This document shows positions 1 to 12,452 of a DNA stretch of 64,000 nucleotides, in pieces. The notes under the pieces were generated by a model, which saw only the letters and a list, made by a program, of their open reading frames with translations, was not told where the DNA came from and did no database searches. Each line of letters starts with the position of its first letter. Within the stretch, counting starts at the first letter, position 1. The stretch is from NCBI GenBank assembly GCA_025201365.1, contig JAIXMF010000003.1:868001-932000 (forward strand), given 5' to 3'. Origin of the DNA: Syncephalis plumigaleata. Lineage: Eukaryota; Zoopagomycota; Zoopagomycetes; Zoopagales; Piptocephalidaceae. The position numbers were made by a program, and so were the translations under genes.

Positions 1-1123
1 ACGACAGTATCCGAACCATTACTGGATGTCGATGGTTCAACAATGGCAGGCGTGGCAAGTATACGTGTTTGTTCCAATGGCTCATCGCTTCATTAGCAAT
101 GCCCGTATCGCTACTATTGCTATTACCAGCACACATGCTTGATTGGAGTCTTGTACTGTTGCCGTTGTGGTAGTATCAATGATCGTAGTGGCTACTACTC
201 CTTCATCATTCATGCAACCTCATTCCTAGTAGTCGTCTCGTCAGGAAGTACAGATTCACAATAAATGAACTTGGTCGAGCTGCCATCTTGGTTACGCAGT
301 TATTCTCGATTTTAGCACGGACAAACTTGGACATTGTGGTTGGCGTTGCTGTTTCGATTTAACAGTACGTACGAATCGACGACGGAATCGTGCCTGATCA
401 TGGTTACGCGTTTCATTCTCTTTGTCGTATGCGATGAACCAAGATGCTTAGCATCGAATGTACCAAAAGGCGTGATAATGAAGCGACCCGTATAGAATGC
501 TGCTTTGGCCGATTGCGGAACAGCTTGACATCGTGCTATGGCGGTAGCGTATCCACGAGGTACACCAGTGGCTGTCATGGCATTTCTGCGCATTTCACTT
601 AGACGGGTGAGGATGCAGTTCTGTCGCTGGAACGTTATACTGAATGGCGACTTGAACATCGCCTCTCCTGGATTGAATCCATGTTGCCTGGCCTTCATCC
701 AGAATAGACGAGCATTCTCACGTGCGCACAATGATTACCCTTGATGCACATATCGGCTATCGCCAATATACGCGTACGTATCATATCGAGTAGCGGCGAT
801 CCAGTAGTGTATGATTTAGGTGTTGCTTTAAGCCATGCTGAATGAAGCGCATCCGCCGTCATCATATGCTGCCATTGGGCAAACGTTTGATGCTGACCGT
901 AAAAGGCATGACTGGAGTAGTTGCGAGTTTGTCGCGAGGCACGTACCAATTCAACGATAGAGTGCGGCTGTTGTTGTTGCTGATAATGGTGTGTATGTTG
1001 TTGGCGGTGATGACCTGCATTGGAATTAGGCTGACTCGGCACGGTTGCCTTGGTCTGCAGCCGCGAGAGCAACTGTCGCTTGCAAGGTATCACCACATCA
1101 TATAAGAACTTACGCAACTTCAT
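1..1123 (-). CDS. Unidentified gene, 3' part cut by window edge
   Basis: I do not recognise this protein. The best start is the ATG at 1123, whose product opens MKLRKFLYDVVIPCKRQLLS. A Gln/His-rich low-complexity stretch follows, then a compact, well-folded-looking part (ADALHSAWLKA, then an Arg/Ala-rich middle with RGYATAIARCQAVPQSAKAA). Coding character continues toward position 1 with a Ser/Thr/Asp/Glu-rich tail (ESVLPDETTTRNEV). To follow it the frame must change near 700-720, near 310-340 and at least twice below 240. These breaks resemble those in the conserved genes of this window, so they are probably sequence errors. No introns are obvious. The upstream region is followed by AT-rich intergenic DNA. 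Function unknown; the C-terminus may lie beyond the window. Confidence 0.5.
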
Positions 1124-1646
1124 AGGGGCAATTATAAATTGCGCTCAGAAGAGCGTGAATATAACAAGGGACAACCAAAGTGAATAGCTAGATTGTTATG
1201 GCTAACAAAAAGAAGGGAAAAAGGAAGAGCGAGAGATTGGGTAAAGGTTGGGAATGAAGGGGAAACAACGGGAATTTAGCCATTTTTCCATCTTACTCCC
1301 CCTTTCCTCTCCACCATTCTAATTGTTGTATTTAGACATTAACATGAATATGTGTGTGTGTGCTATTGCTTTATTTTTAGAAGTTCAAAGTCTTGGCACA
1401 TGTACACTACGTGTAAATGAATGGAATGGAGTGCATATCATTTACCTTTAGTGTTCCTATCCTTATTTGCCTGCTTGTTACTCTTCTAGATAATATTAGT
1501 TAGCTTATTATTATTATTACTAGATTGCCTATGCGAACTAGATCTAAATAGGTAAAATTGAATATGAAGTAAAAATTAAAGAAATACCAAAGATCGAATA
1601 CTTGGCATGAATGTGTCATCATTAATGGTAATGAAGCATAACAAAG

Positions 1647-1692
<46 letters not shown>

Positions 1693-1871
1693 TTAAATTA
1701 TAGGACGTTTGTTTTATGACAAGTGAACTTGATTGTAAATCGAATTGCTTTACTTTAATTGCAATGATTCTAATATACACAAACATAGGATGATCTACTT
1801 TTACTTGATTATTGATATGCATATTCATATGTATAGATTAAAGAGGGTAAAGGAAAAAAGGGTATAAACTA
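1124..1871. other. Intergenic region with GA microsatellite
   Basis: AT-rich DNA without convincing coding sequence between the unidentified gene (5' end at 1123) and the 3' end of SYF2. It holds a long uninterrupted GA tract at about 1649-1685. A short reading frame across the GA tract is pure Ser/Leu repeat and is not a gene. Confidence 0.6.
1649..1685. repeat. (GA)n microsatellite
   Basis: About 18 perfect GA dinucleotides in a row, between genes. Seen directly. A similar GA run lies in an intron at 44031-44057. Confidence 0.9.
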
Positions 1872-2836
1872 TTACAATGCAGTGCCACGCTCCAGATTCT
1901 CTTGTATCTCGGATGTATACTTGTCATAAGCACGCGACACCATACGGTTGAATTTCTTGTTAGAATCATTAATGTAGGTAACATCTTCATCATCGCGTTG
2001 AACTCGTTTCTTGGAGAATTTGGCTCGTTTCTCAATTCTAATAATCCATTAGATTACGTAAATAGATTAGCATTATTCTACATTGTATATATATATATAT
2101 ATGTGCTACTTACTGCTTATTAACATCAGCCACTAATCGATTAATGGCTTCTTCGGATGGCTTATTATCAACGCTGGCATAGTCTAATGAATTGGCATCG
2201 AGGTAGCACTCTTCCGCTGATCGGATAACATGAGTACCATCCTTGGACAGTGCTGTACGTAGCATTTGTTCCTGATAGCCTGAAATATCGGGCTTCAACT
2301 CTTTGATCATCTTGTTATACTTTTTCTGTGCCATTTGATTATAATCTAGCCACAATGTAATAACAATAAGCAATCTATCATTCTACGTGTTATTATGTAT
2401 TCCACTACTCTTACCTGTAAATGCAATATCTGATCGTTCAACCTTTTCCGCTTGTTTATTATTCCATTGCTCGACATCTTCTACCGACCAGTCCCAACAA
2501 CGTTCGCGTAGATAGTCCGACCTTGTTCTTCCGCTTCCTAGAATAGTCACGGTCGCCGTTAGTATATATCGTTATCGTAATCGAATAGGATTACTTGCCT
2601 GTTTCTCTATCAACTTGCGCGCTTCTTCTTTCTGTCTAGCTTGACGTGCCTCCAACTTGGGATTCTCCTTGCTACGTTGGAATTCAAGCATAACATCTTT
2701 ACGATTGTCTTGTTTAGATCTTGACTATGAGTTATTCCATATCAATAACCACTTGAGCCATCTTCCTATCCTTTCCTACTCCCCTACTCACCTGTCGTTC
2801 CCGTAATTCCTGTAGTTTCTTGAGTCGATCCTCCAT
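1872..2836 (-). CDS. SYF2: Pre-mRNA-splicing factor SYF2
   Basis: SYF2 is a small component of the NineTeen/Prp19-associated (NTC) complex of the spliceosome. Five exons are visible: 2792-2836 (MEDRLKKLQELRERQ), 2599-2724, 2415-2537, 2114-2345 and 1872-2037. Family hallmarks are the middle motif YNKMIKELKPDI, the segment PSEEAINRLVADVNKQ that joins across a splice to IEKRAKFSKKR, the block VTYINDSNKKFNRMVSRAYD, and the closing IQENLERGTAL, which matches the SYF2 C-terminus very well. The intron at 2538-2598 has a GC donor (cag|gcaagt) and an AG acceptor. Exon 3 needs a one-base frame change near 2516-2519 to read EEQGR then DYLRERCWDW; a lost G in a GG/GGG run would explain it. Divergent to CTP synthase, with about 500 bp between the starts. 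Confidence 0.93.
2538..2598 (-). other. GC-AG intron in SYF2
   Basis: On the minus strand the exon ends ...GAGAAACAG and the intron opens gcaagt, the classic strong context for a GC donor. It closes with ctattctag. Splicing joins LIEKQ to EAEEQG in frame. No GT donor gives as good a junction. Confidence 0.75.
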
Positions 2837-3344
2837 ATTAATAAAGCTACTTGACTACTAGAATGGATAACTCGATGGAGGGTAACAAAGTAACGACGTG
2901 ATGAAGCAAAACGAGAGGAGGGAAAGAGAGACAGAAATGACTTGGATATGAATTCAACTGCGTTATACAAATCCACTTTCACGCTAATTGTAGATATTGA
3001 TCAAATTAGGCATAAGAATGCACGCATTCACTCACTCACTCACTCAGACACAAACACACACACACACACTGCACCACGATCATCATCATCATCATCCTTC
3101 TGATGACATTGAAGAAAAGAAAGAGGAAAAAAAGAAAAAAATACACACCATCGGGCATAAAAGAAAGCATGTCGGGTGCCACCCTCCGCTTCTATTTTTC
3201 TTTCCCCCGTCTTCCTTCTCTAGTATACTTGTTGACGATCGGGCCTTCGCTTATTTTGACCTCTACACGTACACTTCACGGTTCAGCCACTGATTTGTTC
3301 CTTTAACAACCAACCACTAAGCCAATTAGTAACTTATTTCTATC
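2837..3344. promoter_or_regulatory. Divergent promoter region SYF2 / CTP synthase
   Basis: About 500 bp separating two start codons that point away from each other. It holds CACACA and ATC microsatellites and long purine and pyrimidine tracts (gaaaagaaagaggaaaaaaag near 3113). No defined factor site can be named from sequence alone. Confidence 0.4.
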
Positions 3345-5141
3345 ATGAAGTATATTCTTGTATCTGGTGGTGTCATTTCTGGTATTGGCAAGGGAGTTAT
3401 CGCGTCTTCCACTGGTGTATTGCTCAAGACACTTGGTCTACGAGTAACGGCTATCAAGATCGATCCGTATCTTAACATTGATGCCGGTACTCTTTCTCCA
3501 CTTGATCATGGTGAAGTGTTTGTGCTCAATGATGGTGGCGAGGTCGATCTGGATCTAGGCAACTATGAACGTTTCCTTAATGTCACGCTTAGTCGTGACA
3601 ACAACATTACTACAGGCAAGATCTATCGTGATGTCATAGAGAAGGAGGTAAGCCAGTCATGTTATTAATGTTGTTGTTGATACTAATGGATGACATGCAT
3701 GTCTATCGTTACTATTACAGCGTAAAGGAGACTATCTGGGCAAAACGGTGCAAGTCGTGCCTCATGTCACCGATGCCATCCAGGAATGGATCGAACGAGT
3801 GGCGAGGATCCCCGTCGATGACAGTGGCGAGGCACCGGATGTTTGTATTATAGAACTGGGTGGTACCGTCGGTGACATTGAGTCTGCTCCTTTCGTGGAA
3901 GCAATGCGTCAATTCCAGTTCCGTGTCGGTCCCAACAACTTCTTCTTGATCCATGTTTCCTTGGTGCCGGTAGTAGGATCAGTCGGTGAACAGAAGAGTA
4001 AACCCACCCAAGCGAGTATACGCGATCTACGTGGACTTGGTCTCTCGCCCGACGTGATCGCTTGTCGTTGCGCGCAACAACTAGATCCATCGGTACAGGC
4101 CAAGATCTCCATGTTTTGTCACGTGGCACCGGAACAAGTGCTGGCTGTACGTGACTGTTCCTCCGTGTATCATGTACCATTACTACTTATTGAACAAGGC
4201 ATGTTGAACGTGTTGACCAACCGACTCGCCCTCGATCAACTCAGATTACACCGGCCATGAAGCAGTCGGGCGATGAGCTACTCGGTCGTTGGTCTGCCCT
4301 GGCCAAGGGACGTGAGCGTCTTCACGACACCGTCACCATTGCCCTAGTGGGTAAATACACGAACCTACAAGATTCGTACATTTCTGTCGTGAAAGCGTTG
4401 GATCACGCTGGTATGGCGTGTGATCGTAAGATCAACATCAAATGGATTGAAGCGTCCGATCTCGAGGAGGACACTAGCACGAAGTCACCCATTAAGTTCC
4501 ACGAAGCCTGGCAAGGACTATGCTCGGCGAATGGTATCCTTGTACCGGGTGGATTCGGCGAACGTGGCACTGAGGGCAAGATTGCCGCTTGTAAATGGGC
4601 TCGCGAGAATAAGGTGCCCTATCTAGGCATCTGTCTAGGCTTACAAGTGGCCGTTATGGAAGTGGCACGTAATGTTTGCGACTACCCCGAGGCAAATAGC
4701 ACGGAATTCGATCCAGATACCAAGACACCTGTGGTTATCTATATGCCAGAGATATCCAAAACTCATCTAGGCGGTACGATGCGTCTTGGTGCACGTCAAA
4801 CGCTGTTTGTCGACAATACGGAGTCATCGCCTATTCGTCGTCTCTACGGTGGTGGTCGTGTCGTAGATGAACGTCACCGTCACCGCTATGAGGTGAATCC
4901 CGAATACGTGCCAGAATTGGAGAAGATGGGACTACGTTTCATCGGTCGTGACGACACGGGTGAACGTATGGAGATCATAGAAATGGCAGATCATCCTTAC
5001 ATGGTCGGCGTACAATACCATCCCGAGTATTTGAGTAGACCACTCAAGCCATCACCACCATTTGTTGGCCTAGTGGCAGCAGCCGGCGGCTTCCTTAATG
5101 AATGGCTAAACACACATCCAAATCAACAAAAGTCAGAATAG
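3345..5141 (+). CDS. URA7: CTP synthase
   Basis: Makes CTP from UTP, ATP and glutamine; cytosolic, the last step of pyrimidine synthesis. Exon 1 is 3345-3647, with the start [17 protein letters not shown] that carries the synthetase P-loop. A 73-nt GT-AG intron (3648-3720) joins VIEKE to [13 protein letters not shown]. The N-terminal amidoligase part shows [32 protein letters not shown] and GEQKSKPTQ. The C-terminal glutamine amidotransferase part shows VPGGFGERG, the nucleophile loop YLGICLGLQ with its Cys, and the His-Glu of [13 protein letters not shown]. Total length of about 575 residues fits the family. Near 4240-4244 the frame slips between LALDQL and [14 protein letters not shown]; restoring one C would fix it, so I read it as a sequencing deletion. 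The symbol is the yeast name for the same enzyme. Confidence 0.97.
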
Positions 5142-6979
5142 CTAATAATGACGACGACGACGACGAAGAAAAAGAACCCTAATAGTTACATGCAAATCAA
5201 CTATAATAATAATAATAGTAATCGATACAATCTTGTTTTGTTCATTATTATTAATGTGATATTACTGCTTTTCTGCATGTACATCGCATAACAATCAATC
5301 ATTAAACCATTATTTTATACATTATATTAGTGCTCAGATGTGTGTATATAGATATGATCACTTTAATAGTTTAATCCATACTAGGTTATTAGGTGGCTAT
5401 AGCATTAATATAAAAGGACATGTATTCTATGAGAGAGATATAGGATGAATACGGCATGAACATGAACGTTACTAAATTGAATAGCACTGCGGTATTTAGA
5501 GCGGCATAACTTTTGATACTTAGGAGTAAGGAGAGTGAGCATGAAACGACGCAATAATGAGTTGCGTACCTTTACATATAGACGGAGGGTTAATTCACGT
5601 ATTTAGAAATAAACGCCATTGATAGGTGGAATAGTGCAACAAGCCATTTACATGTAAAACGCGGTCGCCTTTTTCTGATAGTAACGTATACAACAACGAA
5701 ACAATACAACAATGAACATGTTCCCCTTGAGTGTACACGGGAGTTGATTGTGTTTTAACCGGTGATATAGTTCCGTTTGAATGGATGACAATCAATTACT
5801 ACAACAAGTAGCAGCAGCAGTAATAATAGTACAAAAGTACGTATTTCTTTGTTACTACATTCAGTCATGCTCGTTTCTCTTTCCATTTAACGTTCCATAT
5901 CTCTTTGCTGCTATCTTCTTCTTCTTCTTCTTCTTCTTCATCGTCTCATTTCCAATATATCAAGTCAACGATTCTATCTTCATCTTCATCATACACTTAA
6001 GATCAGAGACAAGCATTATTGCGTATTTCTCTATTCTATTTCATTCCATTCTACGGCATTAAGCATAACAGCTGGACTGTGTATGTGCATTTTTACGTTC
6101 AATTGTCATTCTAAACAGACGATTATTCTCGTTCATTTCGCTATTCTCATTTGTTCTTTTGAATAATCGATTACGATTAGTGATTATCCACCTTCATTCA
6201 TTCTATTTGATATTAGTAGTAGTTGCATTACGGCAATTATTAAATAGATTCATCTTCTATTGATTCGCTATATTGTAGGTGTGGGTTAGTTTGTGAGAAA
6301 GCCATCTAGTTCATCGTTTCAATTGGTAATCATCTACTTCTTATTCGTCCACATTCAACACACACACACACACAGTACAACGCAATCAATTAGAACATCT
6401 TCATTGTAGTGATTGTGGTAGTGTGTGGTGTCTCACTTGCACTAACCAGTATTAATAATAATCACTTGCTTCACTTTCCTTTTATTTCCACTACCAATTA
6501 CTCGTTTATTCTTTAGTTCTCCATCTACCTTGCTCTTCCTCTTACTTCTCCTCTTCTTCATCTATTGAACACACTTATTGTGTCTAGTCTATACAGTCTC
6601 TATTTACACCTGGTGTGATTGTTGTCTTTATTGATCTTTGATATAGTACAGCTACGCTTACTGTACTATTATCACGCCGCGGTATTGTTATTGCCATTGA
6701 TACTCTTATAAGGTAAGCGGATAGGTATGAATAGTCGTGTCTAGTACACTACAACGACGAGGAGAATTCGGATACACCAGCTAGTCGTGTGATATTGCTA
6801 GTAGGCATAGGTGATTATCCGGTTTACTCAGAACTCCTCGTGTAGTTAGTTCATATGCACTGCATTTTGTGTATGACACGCGGTGAAGTGTATGAATTGA
6901 CACTATGACACGGCAATCACTCGTACACTGAGCTAATATACAGGTTTTCCTTATATTTACCTAATAGTGTGTGTGACAG
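5142..6979. other. Long intergenic / 5' leader region
   Basis: About 1.8 kb with no gene that I can support. It contains (GAC)n just after the CTP synthase stop, (TTC)n at about 5918-5938, CA runs near 6360, and long TC-rich stretches (6460-6560) typical of fungal promoters and leaders. It probably holds the CTP synthase 3' UTR and the upstream region of the NoxR-like gene. Confidence 0.5.
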
Positions 6980-9471
6980 ATGGCGTTAAAGGTAGGTAGC
7001 ATAGGACAGAATAACTTAAGGCCTATTTTGATATTCATACATACATACATATGTGCGTATATATAGGCTACACTAGAGCAATGGGATCAGGCAACACAAG
7101 CATACGATCAACAGGATTATAATACCGCCTTGGATTTGTTTGAAGTAAGTATGAGTAATATAAGCAGGCAGCAGACATGTTTATGTTTGTTTGTTTGTTT
7201 GTTTACCTGTTGATTAATGTAAAGGGGAAAGGATATCAGCTGTGAATATGATCTGCTACAATAAGCATATTAGAGCATTTACTTGATTATAATGACTAGT
7301 TTATACTAGAATGAAGAAATAGACAAGCATATAGCTAATGATATCAGAATTACTAACAATATATATTGCTTTTTTTGTTTTGCTTTCTATAGACTATTGC
7401 TGACTCGGCTAAAATTCACTTTAATATTGGTGTGATTTATCGGCTGCCGGTGATCATGAATCAGCTGTAAGTAGGATAAACTGGATATATATATAAAATA
7501 AGCTAATCCTACATGTGTATAATATTGAATAGATAAAATCGTATATATCCGCTTTGTATCTTGATCAGTATTTCGCTATAGCCTATTTCCAAAAAGGAGT
7601 CTCCAATGCAAAGTTAGGCGATTGGGAAGCGGCCTTCGATGACTTTAATGACTCTTTACTGGTAAGTATTGCGACGTGTAGAACTATTGCTACATCGTTA
7701 TATAGATGTACATTCAACTAATTCATGTCTCTAGTATCTGAGAGGAAATCTATTCATTGATTATAAGCAATTGGGACTCGATTACAAACTATATTCGTGT
7801 GAGGTGTTATTCAATCGCGGTGTTTGCTACATGCAACTGAATGAAGACGAACTGGGTCGTAAGGATTTCGAGACTGCGCGTCGAGAGAAACAGCTGCCGG
7901 ATCATGCACGTGTTGATTTGGCCATTTCACGCGGTTGGGAGGTGAGTTAGCAGCAATATGGTAGCTGCATGCATATACACGCACATATATAATATAATAT
8001 AATATAATATAATATAATATATATATGAACAATATGACTAACCACTAGTATAATTCAATCTATTATCTATATCGTAGACACAACCCATCTTTAAATTACC
8101 TCGTGGCAAGCTATTCCGACCAGATGAATCTAAATTGAAAAACTCGAAAAAGGTCGATTATCTTGGCAAGGCGAAATTGATTGCATCACACAATGCACAA
8201 GATACAGACACGGGATTCTCTGGTACATCAGAACGAAAGGTAATGTCATTACTGCTATTGCTATTGCTATTGCTATTATTGCATACTCATTATCTATGTA
8301 TAGGCTATGAGTGAGAAAACAACCGCTCCTATTCCACGCTCTAACGCACTACAATCCTCTCTTGATGATCCGTCGGTCGACGGTCGTAATCGTCCTGCTG
8401 GTCACAACTTGAGTCGTAATCACACGCATATCGGTAATCTATCATTGCGTAGTACAGCCTCCAATGATCTACTACGTTCGAATAGCATAAATGACATGCA
8501 TCGTCGTCCTAGTGTAGGTGGACAGAATGGTAGACTCCGCGCACCACCAGGCCCTATCAATACTGCGAATCAGCGTCCCGTGTCACCGCTTGGGGCAACC
8601 AAGAATGGACTTGTGTCGCCCTTACCACGACGTAACACGGATGGTGTTGCACCACCACGCATTGACACAACACTACTACAGGCGAAGAAGAGTTACGAGG
8701 GATTTATACAACGATCACCGGATGGTCTTAGTCCTGGTGGCCATTCGCCATCGGGTGCATTCGCTACCACTAATCTATCCACAGGTAGTGCAGCTAAATT
8801 AACCCGAACCGACTCGAGAACACAGGCACTAGCCTTAGCTCGTCAGAATAGTATGGATCGTCGTAGTCCCGGTCTCACTCCTAGGACATTGGAGACCAAC
8901 GGTAGACGATCACCTAATCCTACACAGAATGGAGTTGGTGGTGGAGCTATGCGTCGTCAACCAAGTGCTCGTGAACTGGGTGCATCAGCATCAGCAAAAT
9001 CACCTACACCACCCACATCCACGCGAATATCAATGTCAATAGCAGTAATAGTAGCAATGATAGTAGTATACATCGTCATCATCAATCGAATGATAGTGGA
9101 CAATGGAATACGGCGGCATTGGCAGCATCCATTCCGGAAGGCAAGGTAATAATAATATAATATAATGACTAGTTAATAGGAGTACATTGTAATAATATAT
9201 ATATATATACAAATATGATATAGATTAAACTCAAGTGCCATTACAAAGAGGATACGCGTTATCTTATGGTAGACTCTAAAATTGCACTTAGTGAGCTACG
9301 CATGCGTGTTACCGACAAGTTCAGTTGTCGTCGATTGTTACAACTTAAATATCGCGATGAAGACAACGAACTAGTACAAGTAAGCGATGATGAGGATCTT
9401 GACATTGCACGAGGCAGTTTCAACGGAGGTGCCAGTACCGTTAATCGTATGGACTATGGTGCTTTGACTAG
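6980..9471 (+). CDS. NoxR/p67phox-like NADPH oxidase regulator
   Basis: Cytosolic activator of a membrane NADPH oxidase, likely a target of Rac GTPase. Exons: 6980-6991 (MALK), 7067-7144, about 7393-7468, 7533-7661, 7735-7941, 8078-8239, 8304-about 9148, and a last exon from about 9225. The N-terminal half is a p67phox-type TPR array (WDQATQAYDQQDYNTALDLF, AIAYFQKGVSNAKLGDWEAA, LYSCEVLFNRGVCYMQLNED). The p67phox activation-domain signature follows: GKLFRPDE then KKVDYLGKAKLIAS. A Ser/Pro/Arg-rich linker leads to a C-terminal PB1 domain (IKLKCHYKEDTRYLMVDS, LKYRDEDNELVQVSDDEDL) with the OPCA acidic motif. Frame slips occur near 7445, 9020-9035 and 9454. Undoing the last gives the usual PB1 end NRMDLWCFD and a stop at 9469-9471. 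I see no SH3 domain. Confidence 0.9.
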
Positions 9472-10062
9472 TCTACCTACAAAACATACATATACATATA
9501 CGTATATGTATACACTCATATATACACACACATGCATGCATGCATATTCATGATTACAAGTGAAAAATAGATCCCCCGAAAAGTATGAATATTATCAGTA
9601 GCAGTCTTTTCTTATACATTATATTTGTTAATTGTGACTGCTAGTATGAAATTAGTAATTTGTTGTTTGTTCATTTGTCTATCCTACTTGTTTGTTTGTT
9701 GCTTGTTGCTTGTGCTATGTTCAATTGATGGTCATTCATGTGTAGAGAATGCTCCATTTACACTTTGATGATGATTACTTTACAAAGCATACATACATAC
9801 ATATACATACATACATACATACAAGTAGCAGTAGTAGTATGTTCATTCTTTTCTATTAACATAAAAGAACGTTTGTTTACTATAATTATGACATGCATTA
9901 ATATGTGTAGATATGAATGATGTAATTGGTTTATTCAAATGTAATGATGATATCACATAGTAGATTGTTCCATAACAAGTAGAAAGAAAACAATGGGAAT
10001 GTTATGTCCAAGAATGATGATGATATCATACATTCATCATTATCATTTTAATCAATGATGGA
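9472..10062. repeat. Intergenic, microsatellite-rich
   Basis: Holds alternating TATA/CATA runs (9485-9550), a (CATA)n block at about 9785-9820 and TTGT repeats (9660-9710). Open frames here encode only Tyr/Thr/His repeats and are not genes. Confidence 0.6.
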
Positions 10063-10629
10063 TTATGATTTCATAGCTTGACGTAGTCGTTCGAATGCTT
10101 CTTCATCCAAAATCTAAGAAATTAGTAGTATCAGTGTTAGTATTAGTAACAAATAAACGATGAACTTACTTGAATCTTTGTGTCTTCACTCTGACTCTGA
10201 CCGGATTGCCTGTGGATCGGTTTGTCTCGTAGCTGTTCTCCTCGTTGTTCACTAACGCTAGGCTCGTCTCCTCTTACGGGATTGTAGCTTCCCTTCGCTC
10301 TAGTTGGATCGACTAGCGAATGACTCTTGGGTAGTTGATCCAGGTTGGCCGCTACTCGTTGAGCGGTGGACGCGCTCAATCCCTCCATCGACTCGGCCGT
10401 ATGCTCGAGATTGCCCCAGTTATGATTGCCGGCTCCCTCTTTCTTGGGAATACCTCGAATGTCATTGCCATTACTACAAACAAATAAGCAAACAATCAAG
10501 TATTAGTATGTATGAGACTACACCATTACAGCTTAATCAACTCGAGATAGAGATGCTAGATACTTGCCGTGACAAATGACGATCAGTCGAGTTTGAACGG
10601 TGTCGATCGAATGATACGCGCTTCTCCAT
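10063..10629 (-). CDS. Small HABP4/Stm1-family (SERBP1-like) protein
   Basis: Probable ribosome- or mRNA-associated protein of the HABP4/PAI-RBP1/Stm1 group. Exons: 10568-10629, 10170-10473 and 10063-10113; they sum to 138 codons plus stop. The product opens MEKRVSFDRHRSNSTDRHLS and carries RNGNDIRGIPKKEGAGNHNW, which resembles the family motif of an RH.SRTG-like stretch followed by KK.GAG..NWG. A polar tail with SQSEDTKIQ follows, ending ILDEEAFERLRQAMKS. Exon 1 ends TCACG and the intron begins gcaagt, a second GC-AG intron in this window; only that junction keeps the frame (LSR|NGN). The second intron is GT-AG. No frame slips are needed. Family placement rests on one motif, so it is moderate. 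Confidence 0.65.
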
Positions 10630-10957
10630 GATGATAATGTGATGTTCTTGTTGTTGCTTAGAATGATAGACAATACAATATCAGCTAGTGACAAGTAGAA
10701 AAGAATAAAGAGAAGAAAGAAGTTGCAAGTTGAACGAGGTTCAAGTGACACTCATCGATTTATAATAAATCAGAGAAAGTATGACGATTTGAAACGTGAA
10801 ACCTAGTCATCCTCACATATTGAATCGATATGCCATAAATGTTGTTTCATAATGATGATGATGATCTATTAATATTATCTGAATTGAATCCGTTTCTTAT
10901 CTTGATACAAACTAGCTTTTATTATTATGTTAATGGAGAGAACAATGACTCCATATA
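10630..10957. other. Intergenic region
   Basis: AT-rich spacer between the HABP4/Stm1-like start and the 3' end of the next minus-strand gene. It contains a (GAT)n run near 10853-10865. No gene seen. Confidence 0.5.
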
Positions 10958-11736
10958 TTATGAAATATGCGCATAATGACCGGGAATATGCGCTCTACAT
11001 TGGGCACAATCTTGTCGTGGTCCCATCGAGAATCGAGATGCTGGCGATCTATTATTACGCGTAACAGACGATTCTGATGATACAGTCAGTAATGATGTGG
11101 ATGTAGACATTGACACATGAGATCCTTGTTCAATACTGTATTCCATCGAGTAAGATGGTATAATAGATTCACTTTTAGGTGTAGGTAGATTATCATCAAC
11201 ATCGACAATAGTAGAAGATACCGCAGTTGGCTGTTTATCATTCATATTAGACGATATTCTATGTTTATGATACGCGTATCTACCATGTTCATCATGCATC
11301 GATGTCATACTGCAATACTTTTTCTATTATTTGTATTTGTATTCATATTTGTATTCGCATATGTGTTAATAGTCATTCTCAATTGTAAATGGCGTATAAG
11401 TCGCGATACTTACACGTGTTGGTTCCATACAAAGTTCATGCGACATGCCATCAACTTCACTATTAGCATGATACATATTATTGTTAGATGGATAACGACA
11501 AGTGTTCGTGGTAGTAAAATGATCATGCTGTTGATGATATGATGTGAATGACGGCACAGCAGCAGCGGCCCTTTCATCCATTCAGCTCTTGTTCGTTTAT
11601 GACCTTGATGTGCACCAATATCGGTTATCGTCTTGTTCACCATCGAATCTAAGCAAAGTGAAGGTGAGGTCCATGATGAAGTATGCGATTCAACAACGTC
11701 TACCACATCTTCATTAACATTCATAGGAGCAAGCAT
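10958..11736 (-). CDS. Unidentified Ser/Thr-rich protein
   Basis: Not recognised. The start chosen is MLAPMNVNEDVVDVVESHTS at 11736. The product continues SLCLDSMVNKTITDIGAHQ, then RTRAEW, then a frame change near 11570-11580 into SFTSYHQQHDHFTTTNTC and on to GMSHELCMEPTRV. A GT-AG intron of about 100 nt lies at roughly 11305-11412, after which the reading goes on with SMHDEHGRYAYHKHRISS. The C-terminus is Ser-rich and ends RQDCAQCRAHIPGHYAHIS, with one CxxC pair. It is polar and probably largely disordered, without membrane segments. It could be a regulatory or cell-wall-stress type protein, but nothing in the sequence decides that. Confidence 0.45.
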
Positions 11737-12452
11737 ATTATAAAGATGCAATAGATTGGAATCTACAACCAATCACGCAGTTGAATAATCGTAAAGAAAT
11801 AGGAATAATATCCGTATAATCTTATTATACGAATAATAATAAGAATAAAATACAGAAAAGAAAAAGAAAGAAGTTGAATAAAACGAGAACAATTAGAAAA
11901 GAGTGAGATAAGAATGTGATTCATCTTTATTTTTATAGTGATACACTCACATCATACAAATAGTTATGTATCTATTTAGAATGAATAGACTAGTATGTAT
12001 ATATCATTAATACTTGATCACTATTGAATAGAACAAAAGGAGTACATCTGTATATGTATATGATTTAAACATCCTTTATAAACAAAAAGAAGAAAACAAG
12101 TATTGTTCAATGTATCATTTAGAGTGTAACATAAATGATAGATTAAACATTGAAGAAAAAGAGAGAAAAGAGAAAAGAGAGAAAAGAAAAAGCAAGGATA
12201 GTATATGTATGTATGTATGTATGTTGTATGTTGTATGTATAGAATATAAGAATAATACAAAAGCACGCCTATGAAATTAGAGAATGGAAATAAGAAAATG
12301 GAAAATGAATCAGTAAGCATAGTAGTCAGCTATAATAAAGTCAATCGTGTATATATCTGCAATATTCTATCGAATGGATAGTTGGATAGAATATACATAG
12401 AGGATGATGATTAAAGAGAAAGAGAGACAACAACAATTAATGATCATTCTAT
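11737..12452. other. Intergenic region
   Basis: AT-rich, A-rich on the plus strand, with (GTAT)n at about 12205-12225 and GAAAAGA repeats near 12155-12190. No gene that I can support. It probably contains the 3' UTR of the CBM21 gene and the upstream region of the preceding gene. Confidence 0.5.

Noticed and set aside
3909-4180. Minus-strand frames inside CTP synthase
   Set aside because: Shadows of a well-supported plus-strand exon.
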